Of a DNA stretch of 64,000 nucleotides, positions 42,207-50,850 are shown piece by piece (within the stretch, counting starts at the first letter, position 1; each line of letters begins with the position of its first letter). The position numbers and the translations under genes are program-made. Below the pieces are notes generated by a model, which saw nothing but the letters and a program-made list of their open reading frames with translations, had not been told where the DNA came from and made no database searches. Source of the stretch: Rhizobium album (lineage in GTDB: Bacteria; Pseudomonadota; Alphaproteobacteria; Rhizobiales; Rhizobiaceae); NCBI RefSeq assembly GCF_003122325.1, contig NZ_QFBC01000003.1, positions 404,716 to 468,715 of the forward strand. Direction: 5' to 3'.

Positions 42207-44509
42207 CAGAGCAGTCCGCCGCCACTCGGGCCGATGCGCTCGGTGATTGCAACTTCAGTCGCGGCCAGGCGCTCCTTGGAATTGATCTGCGCGTGGGCGA
42301 TGTCGAGCTTGGCGCGCAACTGATCGACGTTCATGTTCATTTTCTCGGCGAGGACCATCATCTGCGTGTCGCGATTGATGAGTGCGACTTGGCGAGCATT
42401 GTCCGCCTTCTGGTTCTCGATCTCGATCCGGCTTTCGATTTCGGCGCGCTTCAGTTCGAGCTCAAGCTTGGCGAGCTCCGGGTCCGGTCCGGGCGGCGCG
42501 GACTGCTGGGCTGCTGCCTGCGCTGCCGCAGCGGCCGCTGCCATCTTGGCATCGATCTCGTCATCGCTCAGCAGCACTTCGTCCGCCGGCACCATGTTGG
42601 CCTGGAATAGCTTCTTGAGCATGTCCCGGTTCTTGAGCATCGGGCCGTAGACGGGATGGCCGCCGATCTGGAATGCCAGCACCATGAGGTTTTGAGCCTG
42701 CATCTCGCGGACCAGCAGCACCGACGAGCCGCGGGCGTCGATCGAGTAATCGCCCTTGATCTCTTCCTTCGGGTTAAACTGCATGTTCCAATCGTAGAAG
42801 CGACGGATATTCGGCGTCGTTACGTCGTCGTCGAAGTTCTTGACGATGCGGCGGAACACGACGTTGGCCGAATTCATCAGGATCGCCATGCCCTGAGCGG
42901 TCTTTGTGACGCCCGAGCCTTGCTCGCCCTGGGCGATCGCGGGCATCTGCGCGGTGTCGTCCATAAACTGGCGGGCCATGGTGATGATACCGGCCAACTG
43001 TGCTTGATTGGACGGAATGTCGAAGGTCTCGAAAGCGCGCTTGTCCCGCGGGATGCCTTCCTTGGCGATCCAGATCTTGTGCGGCGTCAGCTCGAAATTG
43101 CCGTCTGCCGGCTCAACCTGGCTCTGAGACACGACAATCTGCGGGCCGGATGAAAAGGCGCCGTTGTCCATCATCGCGCGCCAGCCGGCATTCACTGCCT
43201 TCTGAGGGTCGCGGATCATGTACGGCACGCCGTAGCCGAAGATTGATGCCTCGTCCTTGGCAATGTTGAAGACCGAATACATCGGCTCACCACTGTCATA
43301 GGGATAGATCGAGAACTTCAGGATTTCGCCCTGGCAGAACCAGACGACGGCGTTCACTTCCGTCAGCGGGTCGATGTCCTGCATGTCCCTGAACGTGTCA
43401 GCATCGTCCATTGCCAAGGCAAGTGAGGCCATCTCACTGGCTTCGAGGCAGCCGGTATACTCCCAGACATGGTAGAGATCGTTGGCAGCCTGGTCATTGG
43501 CGCCGGTGATGTTGCGCAGATCGGCGATGTATGCAGGCGCAGTCGTCTGCGGCTTTAGTTTCAGCAGGCGGCGGATGGCGTCTTTGTCGAAGCCTTCCAA
43601 CTGGGCCAGGCCGCGCAACCGCTTCTGGTTCATCAGGTGGCGCTCGAAATTGCCCTCACCTTCCTCGATGCAGCGTGCGTCAGGGTCCGGAAAGAACGAC
43701 CAGAGGTCGACATAGCGCATCGACGGCTGGCTCTCGCCACTGACGATCTGAAGGCCGAATTCGGCTCGCTCGTTTCCGTTGGCATCGATCTTCTTGCTGA
43801 GCTTCCAGCCTTTGCGCACCTTGTCGCCGGTGACCGGTCCCTTGCAAACGCCGGTGCCGAGCTTCGAAGCAATCTCGATGACATCACGCATGACGGCCTG
43901 ATAAAGACTCTCCGTCAGCTGATCCTCGATCTCTTTCGCCATCAGGTCGGAGCGCTTGCGCGCTTCCTCAAGATCGCCGTTCAGGGCGGATTCCGCACGA
44001 TCAGCCTGGTCAGCTAGATCCTGAAGCATCTTCATCTGCTGCTGCTGAGCAGGGTCGACGCCATTCTGGGCGCCTTGCTCGATGGCAGCAGCTTCCTGCT
44101 GGTCCTTCAGCTGCTGCTTGATTTCACGTGCAGCCTTGGCAGCCTTGGAAGCAGCCTCAGTCAGTTCCGGCACCGGTGTGGGCTTGATGCCCCAGTTACT
44201 GTCATCCGTCGGGAACAGCAGATCCATCAGTTTGGCCGACATCGCGTCGGTCTTAGGCTTGGTCAGGTTGATGAATAGCTTGGACTTCTTCGTCTTGTTG
44301 AGCGCCTGCTCGGTCATGTTGTCGTACCGACCATGGTACTGCAGCAGGTCGTCGATCCACCGCTTTTCGATATGAGTCCGCCTGCCGACGCGCTTGTTCG
44401 CTTCCGACTCGAGCCGGGCGGCGATGGCCTGCAGCGCACTCGCGAGCTTGTCACGACGGACGTCATCAGGGATGCCCTGGTTGTCGTCAGCCTGCATCAT
44501 CTGGTCCAT
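42206..44509 (-). CDS. Portal protein (large podovirus type)
   Basis: 767 residues. Helical N-terminal section with KRWIDDLLQYHGRYDNMTEQ, KSKLFINLTKPKTDAMSAKL and LLFPTDDSNWGI; a central wing-like part (SMRYVDLWSFFPDPDAR, YGVPYMIRDPQKAVNAGWRA); and a C-terminal helical barrel-like region (about 650-767, Ala/Glu/Arg-rich). The length is close to that of P22 portal (725). Located directly after the large terminase nuclease gene, the usual packaging order. Confidence 0.85.
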   Translation of the reverse strand: MDQMMQADDNQGIPDDVRRDKLASALQAIAARLESEANKRVGRRTHIEKRWIDDLLQYHGRYDNMTEQALNKTKKSKLFINLTKPKTDAMSAKLMDLLFPTDDSNWGIKPTPVPELTEAASKAAKAAREIKQQLKDQQEAAAIEQGAQNGVDPAQQQQMKMLQDLADQADRAESALNGDLEEARKRSDLMAKEIEDQLTESLYQAVMRDVIEIASKLGTGVCKGPVTGDKVRKGWKLSKKIDANGNERAEFGLQIVSGESQPSMRYVDLWSFFPDPDARCIEEGEGNFERHLMNQKRLRGLAQLEGFDKDAIRRLLKLKPQTTAPAYIADLRNITGANDQAANDLYHVWEYTGCLEASEMASLALAMDDADTFRDMQDIDPLTEVNAVVWFCQGEILKFSIYPYDSGEPMYSVFNIAKDEASIFGYGVPYMIRDPQKAVNAGWRAMMDNGAFSSGPQIVVSQSQVEPADGNFELTPHKIWIAKEGIPRDKRAFETFDIPSNQAQLAGIITMARQFMDDTAQMPAIAQGEQGSGVTKTAQGMAILMNSANVVFRRIVKNFDDDVTTPNIRRFYDWNMQFNPKEEIKGDYSIDARGSSVLLVREMQAQNLMVLAFQIGGHPVYGPMLKNRDMLKKLFQANMVPADEVLLSDDEIDAKMAAAAAAAQAAAQQSAPPGPDPELAKLELELKRAEIESRIEIENQKADNARQVALINRDTQMMVLAEKMNMNVDQLRAKLDIAHAQINSKERLAATEVAITERIGPSGGGLL

Positions 44510-45252
44510 CAGTATCCTGCTGTGCTGTCGCCGCCGAATGCGGACGGGCCAAAGGTGGCTTTCGGCTTTTGGACGGATGCAACGTCGCGACCCGACTTCA
44601 CCAGGTAGCGCATGCAGTCCATGAGGTGGTCATGCTTCTTGACAATCTTGCCGTGCTCGTCGCGGCGGTACATCGCGTATTCGGTTTTCAGGTTCTGCAG
44701 GACCGAGAAGATCTTGAGCCGTCCGGTCGTCAGCAGCTGCCATGTGTCGTAGAGGCCGCTCTCGACAGAGTTATCCGCCGGCTTGAGCGACAACCCCAGT
44801 CCCTTGTAGGTCGCCAGCAGCTGCTCACCGTCTGCTTGCTGCCTGCCCCGCGACGCTGGATCGATGACGCCCCTGATCCAGTTGCCGCGCGCCTTGATCG
44901 CCTCGGCGTGGATTGCCGGGACCTCCTGCCCACGATAATGCTCGGCATAGAGGTAGAGAGACCAATCCGACGGATCCCATGCGCCCCAAAGCGCTGCTGT
45001 CCGGTTCCAACCGACGTCGAGCGCGTACGCCCGCGGCCAGTATTCAGGGATAGCGAACGGCTTCACCTCAACATCGGACAGGGCGACTGGGTAGATCGCG
45101 CCGGCGCCGAGCGACGGGATGCCCTTTGATCGCGCTTCCCGAAGGTGCGGCGGTGTTGCCTCGAGCAGTTCAGCCTTTGTCTTTTCGTCGAGGTGCGGGA
45201 CGTCATCCCAGCCCGCCCGGACGAGGTAGCGAGAACCTGTGATTGCCGGCAT
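44509..45252 (-). CDS. terL: Large terminase, C-terminal nuclease half (separate ORF)
   Basis: 247 residues that correspond to the RNase-H-like nuclease half of the large terminase: GWDDVPHLDEKTKAELLEAT, ARSKGIPSLGAGAIYPV, then YALDVGWNRTAALWGAWD with the catalytic Asp, GVIDPASRGRQQADGEQL and KHDHLMDCMRYLV with the later acidic residue. The ATPase half is a separate frame at 45557-46303, with a 98-residue gene between. Starts by a TGATG overlap with that gene. Only a few linker residues seem to be lost, so both halves could work in trans. Confidence 0.85.
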   Translation of the reverse strand: MPAITGSRYLVRAGWDDVPHLDEKTKAELLEATPPHLREARSKGIPSLGAGAIYPVALSDVEVKPFAIPEYWPRAYALDVGWNRTAALWGAWDPSDWSLYLYAEHYRGQEVPAIHAEAIKARGNWIRGVIDPASRGRQQADGEQLLATYKGLGLSLKPADNSVESGLYDTWQLLTTGRLKIFSVLQNLKTEYAMYRRDEHGKIVKKHDHLMDCMRYLVKSGRDVASVQKPKATFGPSAFGGDSTAGY

Positions 45253-45548
45253 CAGACCGCGGCGATTGCCGCCACCTTGAGACCGGTCGTGCGCAACGTG
45301 AACCGGTGCGGGATGTCCTTCGCCAGGAACATGTCGTTCACCGTGGCCGTCGGCGTCGGCGCGAAGGAAACGTGCGCGTCGGTATCGACAACAATCTGGA
45401 TCGTGTCACAGGCAGCCGACAGCGCGTTTGCCGTGGCTGCGCTTGTGGAGAACGTCACGACCTGAGTGCCGATCGGCGGGACGGCCGGGCTGCCATCGCG
45501 CTCACGCGGCCCATTGGCGACGAATTCTGTTACCCACATGGTTGGCAT
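45252..45548 (-). CDS. Small head-type protein wedged between terminase halves
   Basis: 98 residues from MPTMW, with GAGGT just upstream and 8 bases after the stop of the ATPase half. Beta-rich sequence (PAVPPIGTQVVTFSTSAATA, DTIQIVVDTDAHVSFAP, FLAKDIPHRFTLRTTGLKVA) resembles small capsid-associated beta-sandwich proteins common in phages. Its place inside the terminase cistron is unexpected. Stop and next start overlap (TGATG), so translation is coupled across the three frames. Confidence 0.68.
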   Translation of the reverse strand: MPTMWVTEFVANGPRERDGSPAVPPIGTQVVTFSTSAATANALSAACDTIQIVVDTDAHVSFAPTPTATVNDMFLAKDIPHRFTLRTTGLKVAAIAAV

Positions 45549-45556
45549 TTCTAACC

Positions 45557-46303
45557 TCAGTCGTTGTGCGGCTGGAACTGCAGGACCGTGTCCGACAGCC
45601 CTTCCAGCGGCGTAAAGGTGAGCATTATGATGCCGTCCGTCGTTGCGGTTCGGATCAGGCATTCACCGTAGACATCGAGCGGAGGCTCTTCATCGAGCCA
45701 GATTCCGTGCTGAGCCGTTCCTTCAAACGATCCGCGGCCCTGTTGGTACGACTTCAATCCCAGGACAGACCACTTGCCCGAGACATGCTTCACCTTGATC
45801 GTGTCGACCAGATCCGCGACGCCTTGCTTCCAGGTTATGCCGCCGATCAGATCGCCCGGCACCATGCCCGTTCCCGAGACGGTCTTTCGCGGTCCTGCGA
45901 ACGCGATGTCGCCCAGCAAGGTCGTCTGCACGATATCGCGGGTAGTCTCGTTCGTCTTTCCGGCAGCCCACCATCGCACTGGGCCGTCAAAGCGCCGTCC
46001 CTCCCACCAATCGGGGTAAAGCCCGGTCAGGTGGCAAGCCGTCTCGTATCCGCCGCCACCGTATGTCTTGCCGACGCGGTTGGCCGCCATCAGGCAGCGC
46101 TCACGGTACTCGGCGCCGACACGGAAGAACTCCAGATGCTTGCCGTACTTGTGACGAGCGTGGACAATAGAGCCGTCAGGCTGGATCGTATCCTCGTCGG
46201 GAAACATCCGGTAGAAACGCCGCTGATTTTGCCTGCGCGCCTTCTCAGCCATGAGGCTGACGATGCGTTCCTTCTCTTCGCGACTGTATCCGGAAAGATC
46301 CAT
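45557..46303 (-). CDS. terL: Large terminase, N-terminal ATPase half (separate ORF)
   Basis: 248 residues with the packaging ATPase motifs: Walker A MAANRVGKTYGGG, adenine-side region RWWAAGKTNETTRDIVQ, Walker B with catalytic acid GIWLDEEPP, and coupling motif IIMLTFTPLEGLSDTVLQ. It stops right after the coupling motif, where the linker to the nuclease domain normally continues. Two bases separate it from the small terminase stop. Confidence 0.86.
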   Translation of the reverse strand: MDLSGYSREEKERIVSLMAEKARRQNQRRFYRMFPDEDTIQPDGSIVHARHKYGKHLEFFRVGAEYRERCLMAANRVGKTYGGGGYETACHLTGLYPDWWEGRRFDGPVRWWAAGKTNETTRDIVQTTLLGDIAFAGPRKTVSGTGMVPGDLIGGITWKQGVADLVDTIKVKHVSGKWSVLGLKSYQQGRGSFEGTAQHGIWLDEEPPLDVYGECLIRTATTDGIIMLTFTPLEGLSDTVLQFQPHND

Positions 46304-46304
46304 C

Positions 46305-46811
46305 TCACTTCCCAGGCTTGGTCAGCATCCCCATCAATTCCTTGTCGAGCTCTTCATCGCTCAACTCCGCGAGATTGTGCGTGACCTCGAGCTTTTCGCG
46401 CCACTCGTCAGGCTGGCGGTTTTTGAGCCAGTTGAACGCGGCGCCGGGATCCGGCGGCACATGCTCGACTGTCGAAGCGCGGACAATCGCGCCCTGAAAA
46501 TTGAACACCTTCTCGCTCTCGAAACTGTATCCGACGGCGCGGTTAAACAGCGATCGTTTGACCCGCTCGTCGCACGAATCCTTGCCGACCACGACCGCCT
46601 GACAAAAATCTTCGTGTTCAATGCGCCAGCGATAGATCGTCCGTGTGTCGACACCGAAGAAATCGGCCAGCTCGAAGTCGGTTGCGCCGAGAGCGCAAAG
46701 CTTCTTCGCCTGGCCTGCAAATTCCTTCTTGTAGGAGGAAGGGCGGCCTCGTCCCTGCTTTGCCTGGGGCTCTTCTGCTGGCGTAGCCTTAGGCTTGTTC
46801 GGTCTTGGCAT
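46305..46811 (-). CDS. terS: Small terminase subunit
   Basis: 168 residues: a basic, Pro/Lys-rich N-terminus, a helix-turn-helix (ATDFELADFFGVDTRTIYRW) that recognises packaging DNA, a central oligomerisation region and an acidic C-terminal stretch (LAELSDEELDKELMGML). Lies directly before the large terminase. It is the first gene of the packaging-virion run. Confidence 0.82.
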   Translation of the reverse strand: MPRPNKPKATPAEEPQAKQGRGRPSSYKKEFAGQAKKLCALGATDFELADFFGVDTRTIYRWRIEHEDFCQAVVVGKDSCDERVKRSLFNRAVGYSFESEKVFNFQGAIVRASTVEHVPPDPGAAFNWLKNRQPDEWREKLEVTHNLAELSDEELDKELMGMLTKPGK

Positions 46812-46992
46812 TGTCGATCCTGAAGTGGTTTATCCCGCCTGCCCTCTTAACCAGCTGAAATGCCCCATGGGCCGCACGGACTGGCTGCCAGCGATCTGGC
46901 GTGAGAGAAAGCCTTTTCATCCTGTCGCGGGTTGGGCAGGGTCAGGAGTCCCGTGCGGTGGAAATGTGGGTGACGAGGACCATGTCTTATCC

Positions 46993-47292
46993 TCACCGGA
47001 TACGGGGATGGGTTAGGCGGCGGGCACCCCCGTCCGCAGGCTCATACGTCTCCCTGAATATTTCGTCTTTGATTGGGTAAAGCTCACCCTTGACGCCACG
47101 AATGATCCAATCGTTCAGGCTCGCCCGCATCTCTCCCTCAAGGGTCTTAATGGTGAAATACGGGTCGGGGCCACCTTGGTACCAGACCCTGCCGTCGTTT
47201 AAGGCTTGTGCGAACCACGGGGGGCGCGGGTCAGAGGGGATCCGGAACTGATAAGCTTCAATCACAATCGGCTTCTTCCGGAAATGCGCCAT
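46993..47292 (-). CDS. Phage protein of unknown function ('KKPIVIEA' family)
   Basis: 99 residues from the ATG at 47292. FRKKPIVIEAYQFRIPSD, then SLNDWIIRGVKGELYPIKDE and IFRETYEPAD, is a pattern seen in a widespread family of short phage proteins. Function unknown. Located between the terminase genes and the early operon tail; the 180-base spacer to terS shows no gene. Confidence 0.7.
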   Translation of the reverse strand: MAHFRKKPIVIEAYQFRIPSDPRPPWFAQALNDGRVWYQGGPDPYFTIKTLEGEMRASLNDWIIRGVKGELYPIKDEIFRETYEPADGGARRLTHPRIR

Positions 47293-47392
47293 CACTCTCT
47301 CCAGATGGAATGAAAAACAATTCCAAATGTGCCGATACTGAACCGCGATTTCCGGCACATTTGGGATGATTTTTCTACGTTTGAGAGGGAAA

Positions 47393-47415
47393 GAGCCCGG
47401 TGACGATCCGGGCTC
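47393..47415 (-). terminator. Hairpin downstream of the exported-protein gene
   Basis: Perfect 8-bp stem GAGCCCGG / CCGGGCTC (47393-47400, 47408-47415), 7-base loop. On the minus strand it is followed by a pyrimidine-rich TTTCCCTCTC tract, so it may be a moderate terminator for the 47433 gene. Confidence 0.5.
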
Positions 47416-47432
47416 GAAGAGAAATTCGATGG

Positions 47433-47741
47433 TTACGCGCTGATGCCGGGGTCGATATGCAGGTAGGCGGCGACGGCGATAGAGGTGTCTGCAAAGGCTT
47501 CAGCGCTGGCGATCAGCGTACTTCGCCCGCCGGACGGGGCGGCGATGCTCGGCACTTCGGCCGGGATGGCGCAGACATCATGGATGACGACACTCAAGGC
47601 CGGGGCCGGGTAGTCCTTGCCTGCAAGAGGCTGAACAAGCACCTGGGCGTCTACCGGAGCGGCGGTAGCCGGCATCGATGTGCACATGACCGCCGCCATC
47701 ATGGCGAGGCCAGCGCAGAGAATACTTCGCATGAAGCGCAT
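47433..47741 (-). CDS. Exported phage protein
   Basis: 102 residues from ATG at 47741 (AAAGGA upstream). Signal peptide about 1-27 (AGLAMMAAVMC, cut near ATA-AP). The mature sequence is Ala/Val/Pro-rich with one Cys. Framed by hairpins at both ends, so it may be an independent unit. Function unknown; lysogenic conversion possible. Confidence 0.55.
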   Translation of the reverse strand: MRFMRSILCAGLAMMAAVMCTSMPATAAPVDAQVLVQPLAGKDYPAPALSVVIHDVCAIPAEVPSIAAPSGGRSTLIASAEAFADTSIAVAAYLHIDPGISA

Positions 47742-47770
47742 GCTCTTTCCTTTCTGCTGAGTTGGGAATG

Positions 47771-47803
47771 AAAACGCCCCGCCGCCGGGATCGGAGACGG
47801 GGC
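47771..47803 (-). terminator. Terminator-like hairpin after the 49-residue gene
   Basis: Arms GCCCCG (47776-47781) and CGGGGC (47798-47803); on the minus strand followed by GTTTT. It ends the minus-strand run of tiny genes before the exported-protein gene. The stem is only 6 bp with a long loop. Confidence 0.5.
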
Positions 47804-47989
47804 AAACTGGTTGGCCGCTACGTGCTGCTTCGCTCGGCGCCCTCACGAAAGGTTCTTCGGCCGAGTACCCATTACCAAATTCGGTTCTGACCAGATTGCA
47901 ATGCGGCGAGTCTGGCTTGTGTCAACGGTTTACCGCCATCCGCATGTCTACGATTGCCACACCAACGATGCGGCCATGCGCGATTAGGT

Positions 47990-48139
47990 TTACGCCGCCT
48001 CGCACTTCAATTGCTCCATGCGGCGAACATCGGAGAACTTCGCCCGCTGGTGAAGGCAAGAGCCCTGCCGCTTCCACGGCTTGCACATCAGGCAGCCGGA
48101 GCGGGTGCTTTTCGGGCGCTTGCGCTTGTGGTGGGCCAT
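47990..48139 (-). CDS. Short basic Cys-containing phage protein
   Basis: 49 residues (MAHHKRKRPKSTRSGCLMCK...), with GGAG upstream. The 'MAHHKR-RPK--R-GCLMCKP' pattern recurs in short proteins of many alphaproteobacterial phages. Very basic N-terminus plus CxxC suggests nucleic-acid binding. Part of a run of tiny coupled genes. Confidence 0.62.
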   Translation of the reverse strand: MAHHKRKRPKSTRSGCLMCKPWKRQGSCLHQRAKFSDVRRMEQLKCEAA

Positions 48140-48161
48140 AAGGTCTCCAGTTGCAAAATGG

Positions 48162-48272
48162 TCATGACGGGCCGAGCTTGATATCGGCTACGCCGTCGTA
48201 CGCCGCAATTGGCGTCAATCCTGCGCCGCGTATGCGGTACTTTGATTGCGTGTCCTTCCACGCCGCCGTCAT
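48162..48272 (-). CDS. 36-residue phage peptide
   Basis: Frame MTAAWKDTQSKYRIRGAGLT..., starting at an ATG that overlaps the preceding stop (ATGA). Translational coupling is the main support. No motif. Confidence 0.45.
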   Translation of the reverse strand: MTAAWKDTQSKYRIRGAGLTPIAAYDGVADIKLGPS

Positions 48273-48445
48273 GATTTCGAAAGTCGGAGGCCAGCATGAT
48301 ACAGCCTCCAGGCCAACCCGTATCGGATACCGTGCTGGGGCGGGGCAAAGTCCATACCTGTGAAGTGGATGTCCGTTCGCCACAGCTTCAATGCGGCGAC
48401 GATCATCAGTGCTGCTATGCCTTCGCGCATCGTGTCCGCCGTCAT
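48269..48445 (-). CDS. 58-residue phage protein
   Basis: Frame beginning MTADTMREGIAALMIVAALK with an amphipathic or weakly hydrophobic N-terminal helix, then basic residues (RLYHAGLRLSKS at the end). Its stop overlaps the next start. About 240 bases upstream (48446-48687) I see no convincing gene, only fragments ending in frame with this start. Confidence 0.5.
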   Translation of the reverse strand: MTADTMREGIAALMIVAALKLWRTDIHFTGMDFAPPQHGIRYGLAWRLYHAGLRLSKS

Positions 48446-48687
48446 GATTGGGTACCGGGAAGGCGGCTACTCGCTGCGGTGTCGTGGTGGCACCATCCGG
48501 GTTTTCGCTCTTATCCGACTGCCTTCCCGATCTGGTCTCCGGGGGATCCGAAGATCCGCGCACAAACGTGCTCCCGAACGGTTTCGTTGAGGCATGGCCT
48601 CAGAATCAAAAAGGGTGACCCGCTGCTTGTGCGCAAATCACCCAAAGTAAAGATTGACGTCAGAAATTACCCATTTTCGTAAAAAAG

Positions 48688-49248
48688 TCAAACACGAAAG
48701 GCGACTATCAACGCATTACACAGGATACGAATGTCGCCGACCATGTGGTCGAGCCGATGACCTTGGATCACGCAAAGATCGAGCGCCGCCCAGAGGTTCG
48801 CCCGGCTTTCGTTTTGCGCCCTCTGGATGACCTTGCGGCACTCGTCGAAGCGATCAACGGTGTTCTGGCACCAGTCCACATAAGTGTCGCTGATATCGGG
48901 CGAAGGCGTGCCGACTCCTTCTTCGCTCCGTTCGGCGTTTGGGGCCTTGATCGCCAGCAGATACGACCGACGCAATGCGAGATACTTTTGCGCTGCCTCG
49001 TATTGATCGTCGCTGATGCCGTCGACCTTGCCGATGAGGTTGAGATATCCGATGAACGTTGCCGCCTTCTGGTCGCGGGCCAGCTCGACCGGCAGCCTAA
49101 GCCGTTTGGCTCGGCGCTCCAATGTGTCGCAGTCCGTGTCCAGAGGCGATCGTGAGATGCGCCCGTTAGGCTCTCGCGCCACGTGCTCGACCTTCGGCCG
49201 TCCGCGGGATTCGCGCTTCTGTTTCAGTTTTGCCGCCTTGCTCGCCAT
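48688..49248 (-). CDS. Phage hypothetical protein
   Basis: 186 residues from ATG at 49248 (GGCGAG upstream). Basic N-terminus with KVEHVAREPNGRISRSP, a signature I associate with short proteins near terminases in rhizobial phages; the body is helical. Could be a packaging or DNA-binding accessory, not established. Confidence 0.6.
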   Translation of the reverse strand: MASKAAKLKQKRESRGRPKVEHVAREPNGRISRSPLDTDCDTLERRAKRLRLPVELARDQKAATFIGYLNLIGKVDGISDDQYEAAQKYLALRRSYLLAIKAPNAERSEEGVGTPSPDISDTYVDWCQNTVDRFDECRKVIQRAQNESRANLWAALDLCVIQGHRLDHMVGDIRILCNALIVAFRV

Positions 49249-49274
49249 TGTCTCGCCTCGTCTGTTGCCGCCAG

Positions 49275-49631
49275 TCAATTCGCTTTTGTCATGTCGGCGC
49301 GAACGCCAAGATGCTCTTCGCTCTTCTCGAAGTAGATATGCTGGAGCCGTTCGTTCGGCTTGAACTCAGGGATAAGATCGGCGCGGCATCCAAGCGCCTC
49401 GAATTCCGCGAAGGGGAACGGAACCCAACTGACCGGGTCTTTGCCTTCGTGCCACTCAGGATATCCGAAAGCATAAGCTTTGCCGCACTCCTCGCAGTTG
49501 TTCATACCGAACGTGACAGTCTTCGCCAGACCTCCGCACCATGGGCAACACGCCCCATTCGAAAAGCACGAGACCTGATTGGGGATGCGCCGCAGAGCTT
49601 TCATGAATTCATCGTCTTCTTGTTTTCCCAT
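49275..49631 (-). CDS. Zinc-ribbon phage protein
   Basis: 118 residues from ATG at 49631. NGACCPWCGGLAKTV and MNNCEECGKAYAFGYPEWH form a two-CxxC zinc ribbon, followed by an aromatic segment (DPVSWVPFPFAEFEAL). Function unknown; DNA- or protein-binding by inference. Confidence 0.62.
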   Translation of the reverse strand: MGKQEDDEFMKALRRIPNQVSCFSNGACCPWCGGLAKTVTFGMNNCEECGKAYAFGYPEWHEGKDPVSWVPFPFAEFEALGCRADLIPEFKPNERLQHIYFEKSEEHLGVRADMTKAN

Positions 49632-49684
49632 TCCCGCCGTCTCGCCTCGTTGCCTGAATTTAGAATGGGTGATCGCCGCTATGA

Positions 49685-49903
49685 TTATGCAATCCACCCA
49701 GATCGTATTGCCTTTGCCACCAGAGACGGCGCGTTGACCGTGTTCGATCGGAGCCGCGCGTTTTGCAGCAGGCGCCGCACGCCATGTTTCGTGATGCCCA
49801 TGATCTCAGCCGACTCCACGTCGGTTTTGCCCGCAGAGAGCCATTGGACCGCCTCGATTTCGCGAGGGGTCAACGGGCACGGCGACTTGGATACGTCCAG
49901 CAT
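49685..49903 (-). CDS. Stand-alone LuxR-type (GerE) HTH protein
   Basis: 72 residues that are almost only a LuxR C-terminal domain: PLTPREIEAVQWLSAGKTDV then ESAEIMGITKHGVRRLLQNA, the four-helix GerE fold with recognition helix. No sensory domain. Starts in overlap with the primase stop (TGATG). Possible regulator of phage genes, or of host genes that normally respond to quorum sensing. Confidence 0.76.
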   Translation of the reverse strand: MLDVSKSPCPLTPREIEAVQWLSAGKTDVESAEIMGITKHGVRRLLQNARLRSNTVNAPSLVAKAIRSGWIA

Positions 49904-50850
49904 CACGCGGCCTCCTGACCATGTCGAACACGATTGAGAACGTCGTTCCAATCCTCGCCCTCAGATTTCGGGATCTGAACGCTGACGCTCAAACCTTCGC
50001 GCATCAGTCGTTGCCCCAACCCGAACGCGGCGCGCTGTCCTGTAAAGTTGGCGTCGTTGTCACCGAAAACGCTTATCGTCTTCGCGCTAGATGGAGGCTC
50101 CCACTTCTCCAAAGCGCCCGCGGTCAAGGCCGCCCATACCGGCATGTCGAACAGCGCCGAGGCCGCGAACGCTGTCTCGATCCCTTCTGCAATACCCATG
50201 GCCTCCGCCGCATCGAACAGCCTTACCGCTGCGCCCGCGGGAAACGTGCCAGGCATAAGCATACGCACCTTCTCGACTAAGGCCTTGCGACCATCTGGGG
50301 TGAGATAGGTCTTGTGGATGAGCGCCGGGTTGCCGTTGGCGTCGTGGATCATCGCAATCATCGCCGGATGGAAGGACGCAGACTTTGCTTCCTCGTCCCA
50401 GTAGCGGCACCTTTCGCAGTACCGGATGGATTTGGTGATATCCACCTTGCCTACCCGCGACGTGAGCCAACGCGCCACAGGGTCACTATCAACGACCGGC
50501 TTGCTGGATCGCCACAGCACGTTCAATGCCTTTTTTGTATCACGATCAACGGCCGGCTTGCCGGTTAGGACCGGCGCCGAGCCGACATGCTCCCGCACAA
50601 GACGGGCAGCCTCTGCGAAATCGCACCCCTTCAGACGCTGCACAAAATCAAACCCATCCCCGCTACCGCATTGATTGCAAAACCAACGCCCGTCCCCTTC
50701 CTTGTCAGCAAAGCGGAAGCGGTCTTTCCCTTCCCCGCAAAAAGGGCAAGGCCCGTGCCGGCCGGTTAGGAAGCTGGATGCCACGCCAAGAGCCGGAAGG
50801 ATGCCATGCCAGCGCCCACGCGCCGCGTCAGTGATCCGGTCACGCTGCAT
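49903..50850 (-). CDS. Phage primase (zinc finger plus Toprim)
   Basis: 315 residues from ATG at 50850. CHC2-like zinc finger with C35, C38, C58 and C61 (GPCPFCGEGKDRF, WFCNQCGSGDGFDFV), and a Toprim domain with GIAEGIETAFAAS (catalytic Glu) and ISVFGDNDAN (DxD). No helicase domain is fused; the SF2 helicase is the next gene upstream. It would make primers for phage replication. Confidence 0.85.
   Translation of the reverse strand: MQRDRITDAARGRWHGILPALGVASSFLTGRHGPCPFCGEGKDRFRFADKEGDGRWFCNQCGSGDGFDFVQRLKGCDFAEAARLVREHVGSAPVLTGKPAVDRDTKKALNVLWRSSKPVVDSDPVARWLTSRVGKVDITKSIRYCERCRYWDEEAKSASFHPAMIAMIHDANGNPALIHKTYLTPDGRKALVEKVRMLMPGTFPAGAAVRLFDAAEAMGIAEGIETAFAASALFDMPVWAALTAGALEKWEPPSSAKTISVFGDNDANFTGQRAAFGLGQRLMREGLSVSVQIPKSEGEDWNDVLNRVRHGQEAA

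Noticed and set aside
45252..45557. Intein or group I intron as the cause of the terminase split
   Set aside because: No intein boundary motifs or homing endonuclease; the intervening DNA encodes a coupled small head-type protein with its own ribosome site.
48446..48687. Possible gene upstream of the 58-residue frame
   Set aside because: A fragment ends in frame with the next start, but an in-frame stop lies just upstream and no start codon is available.
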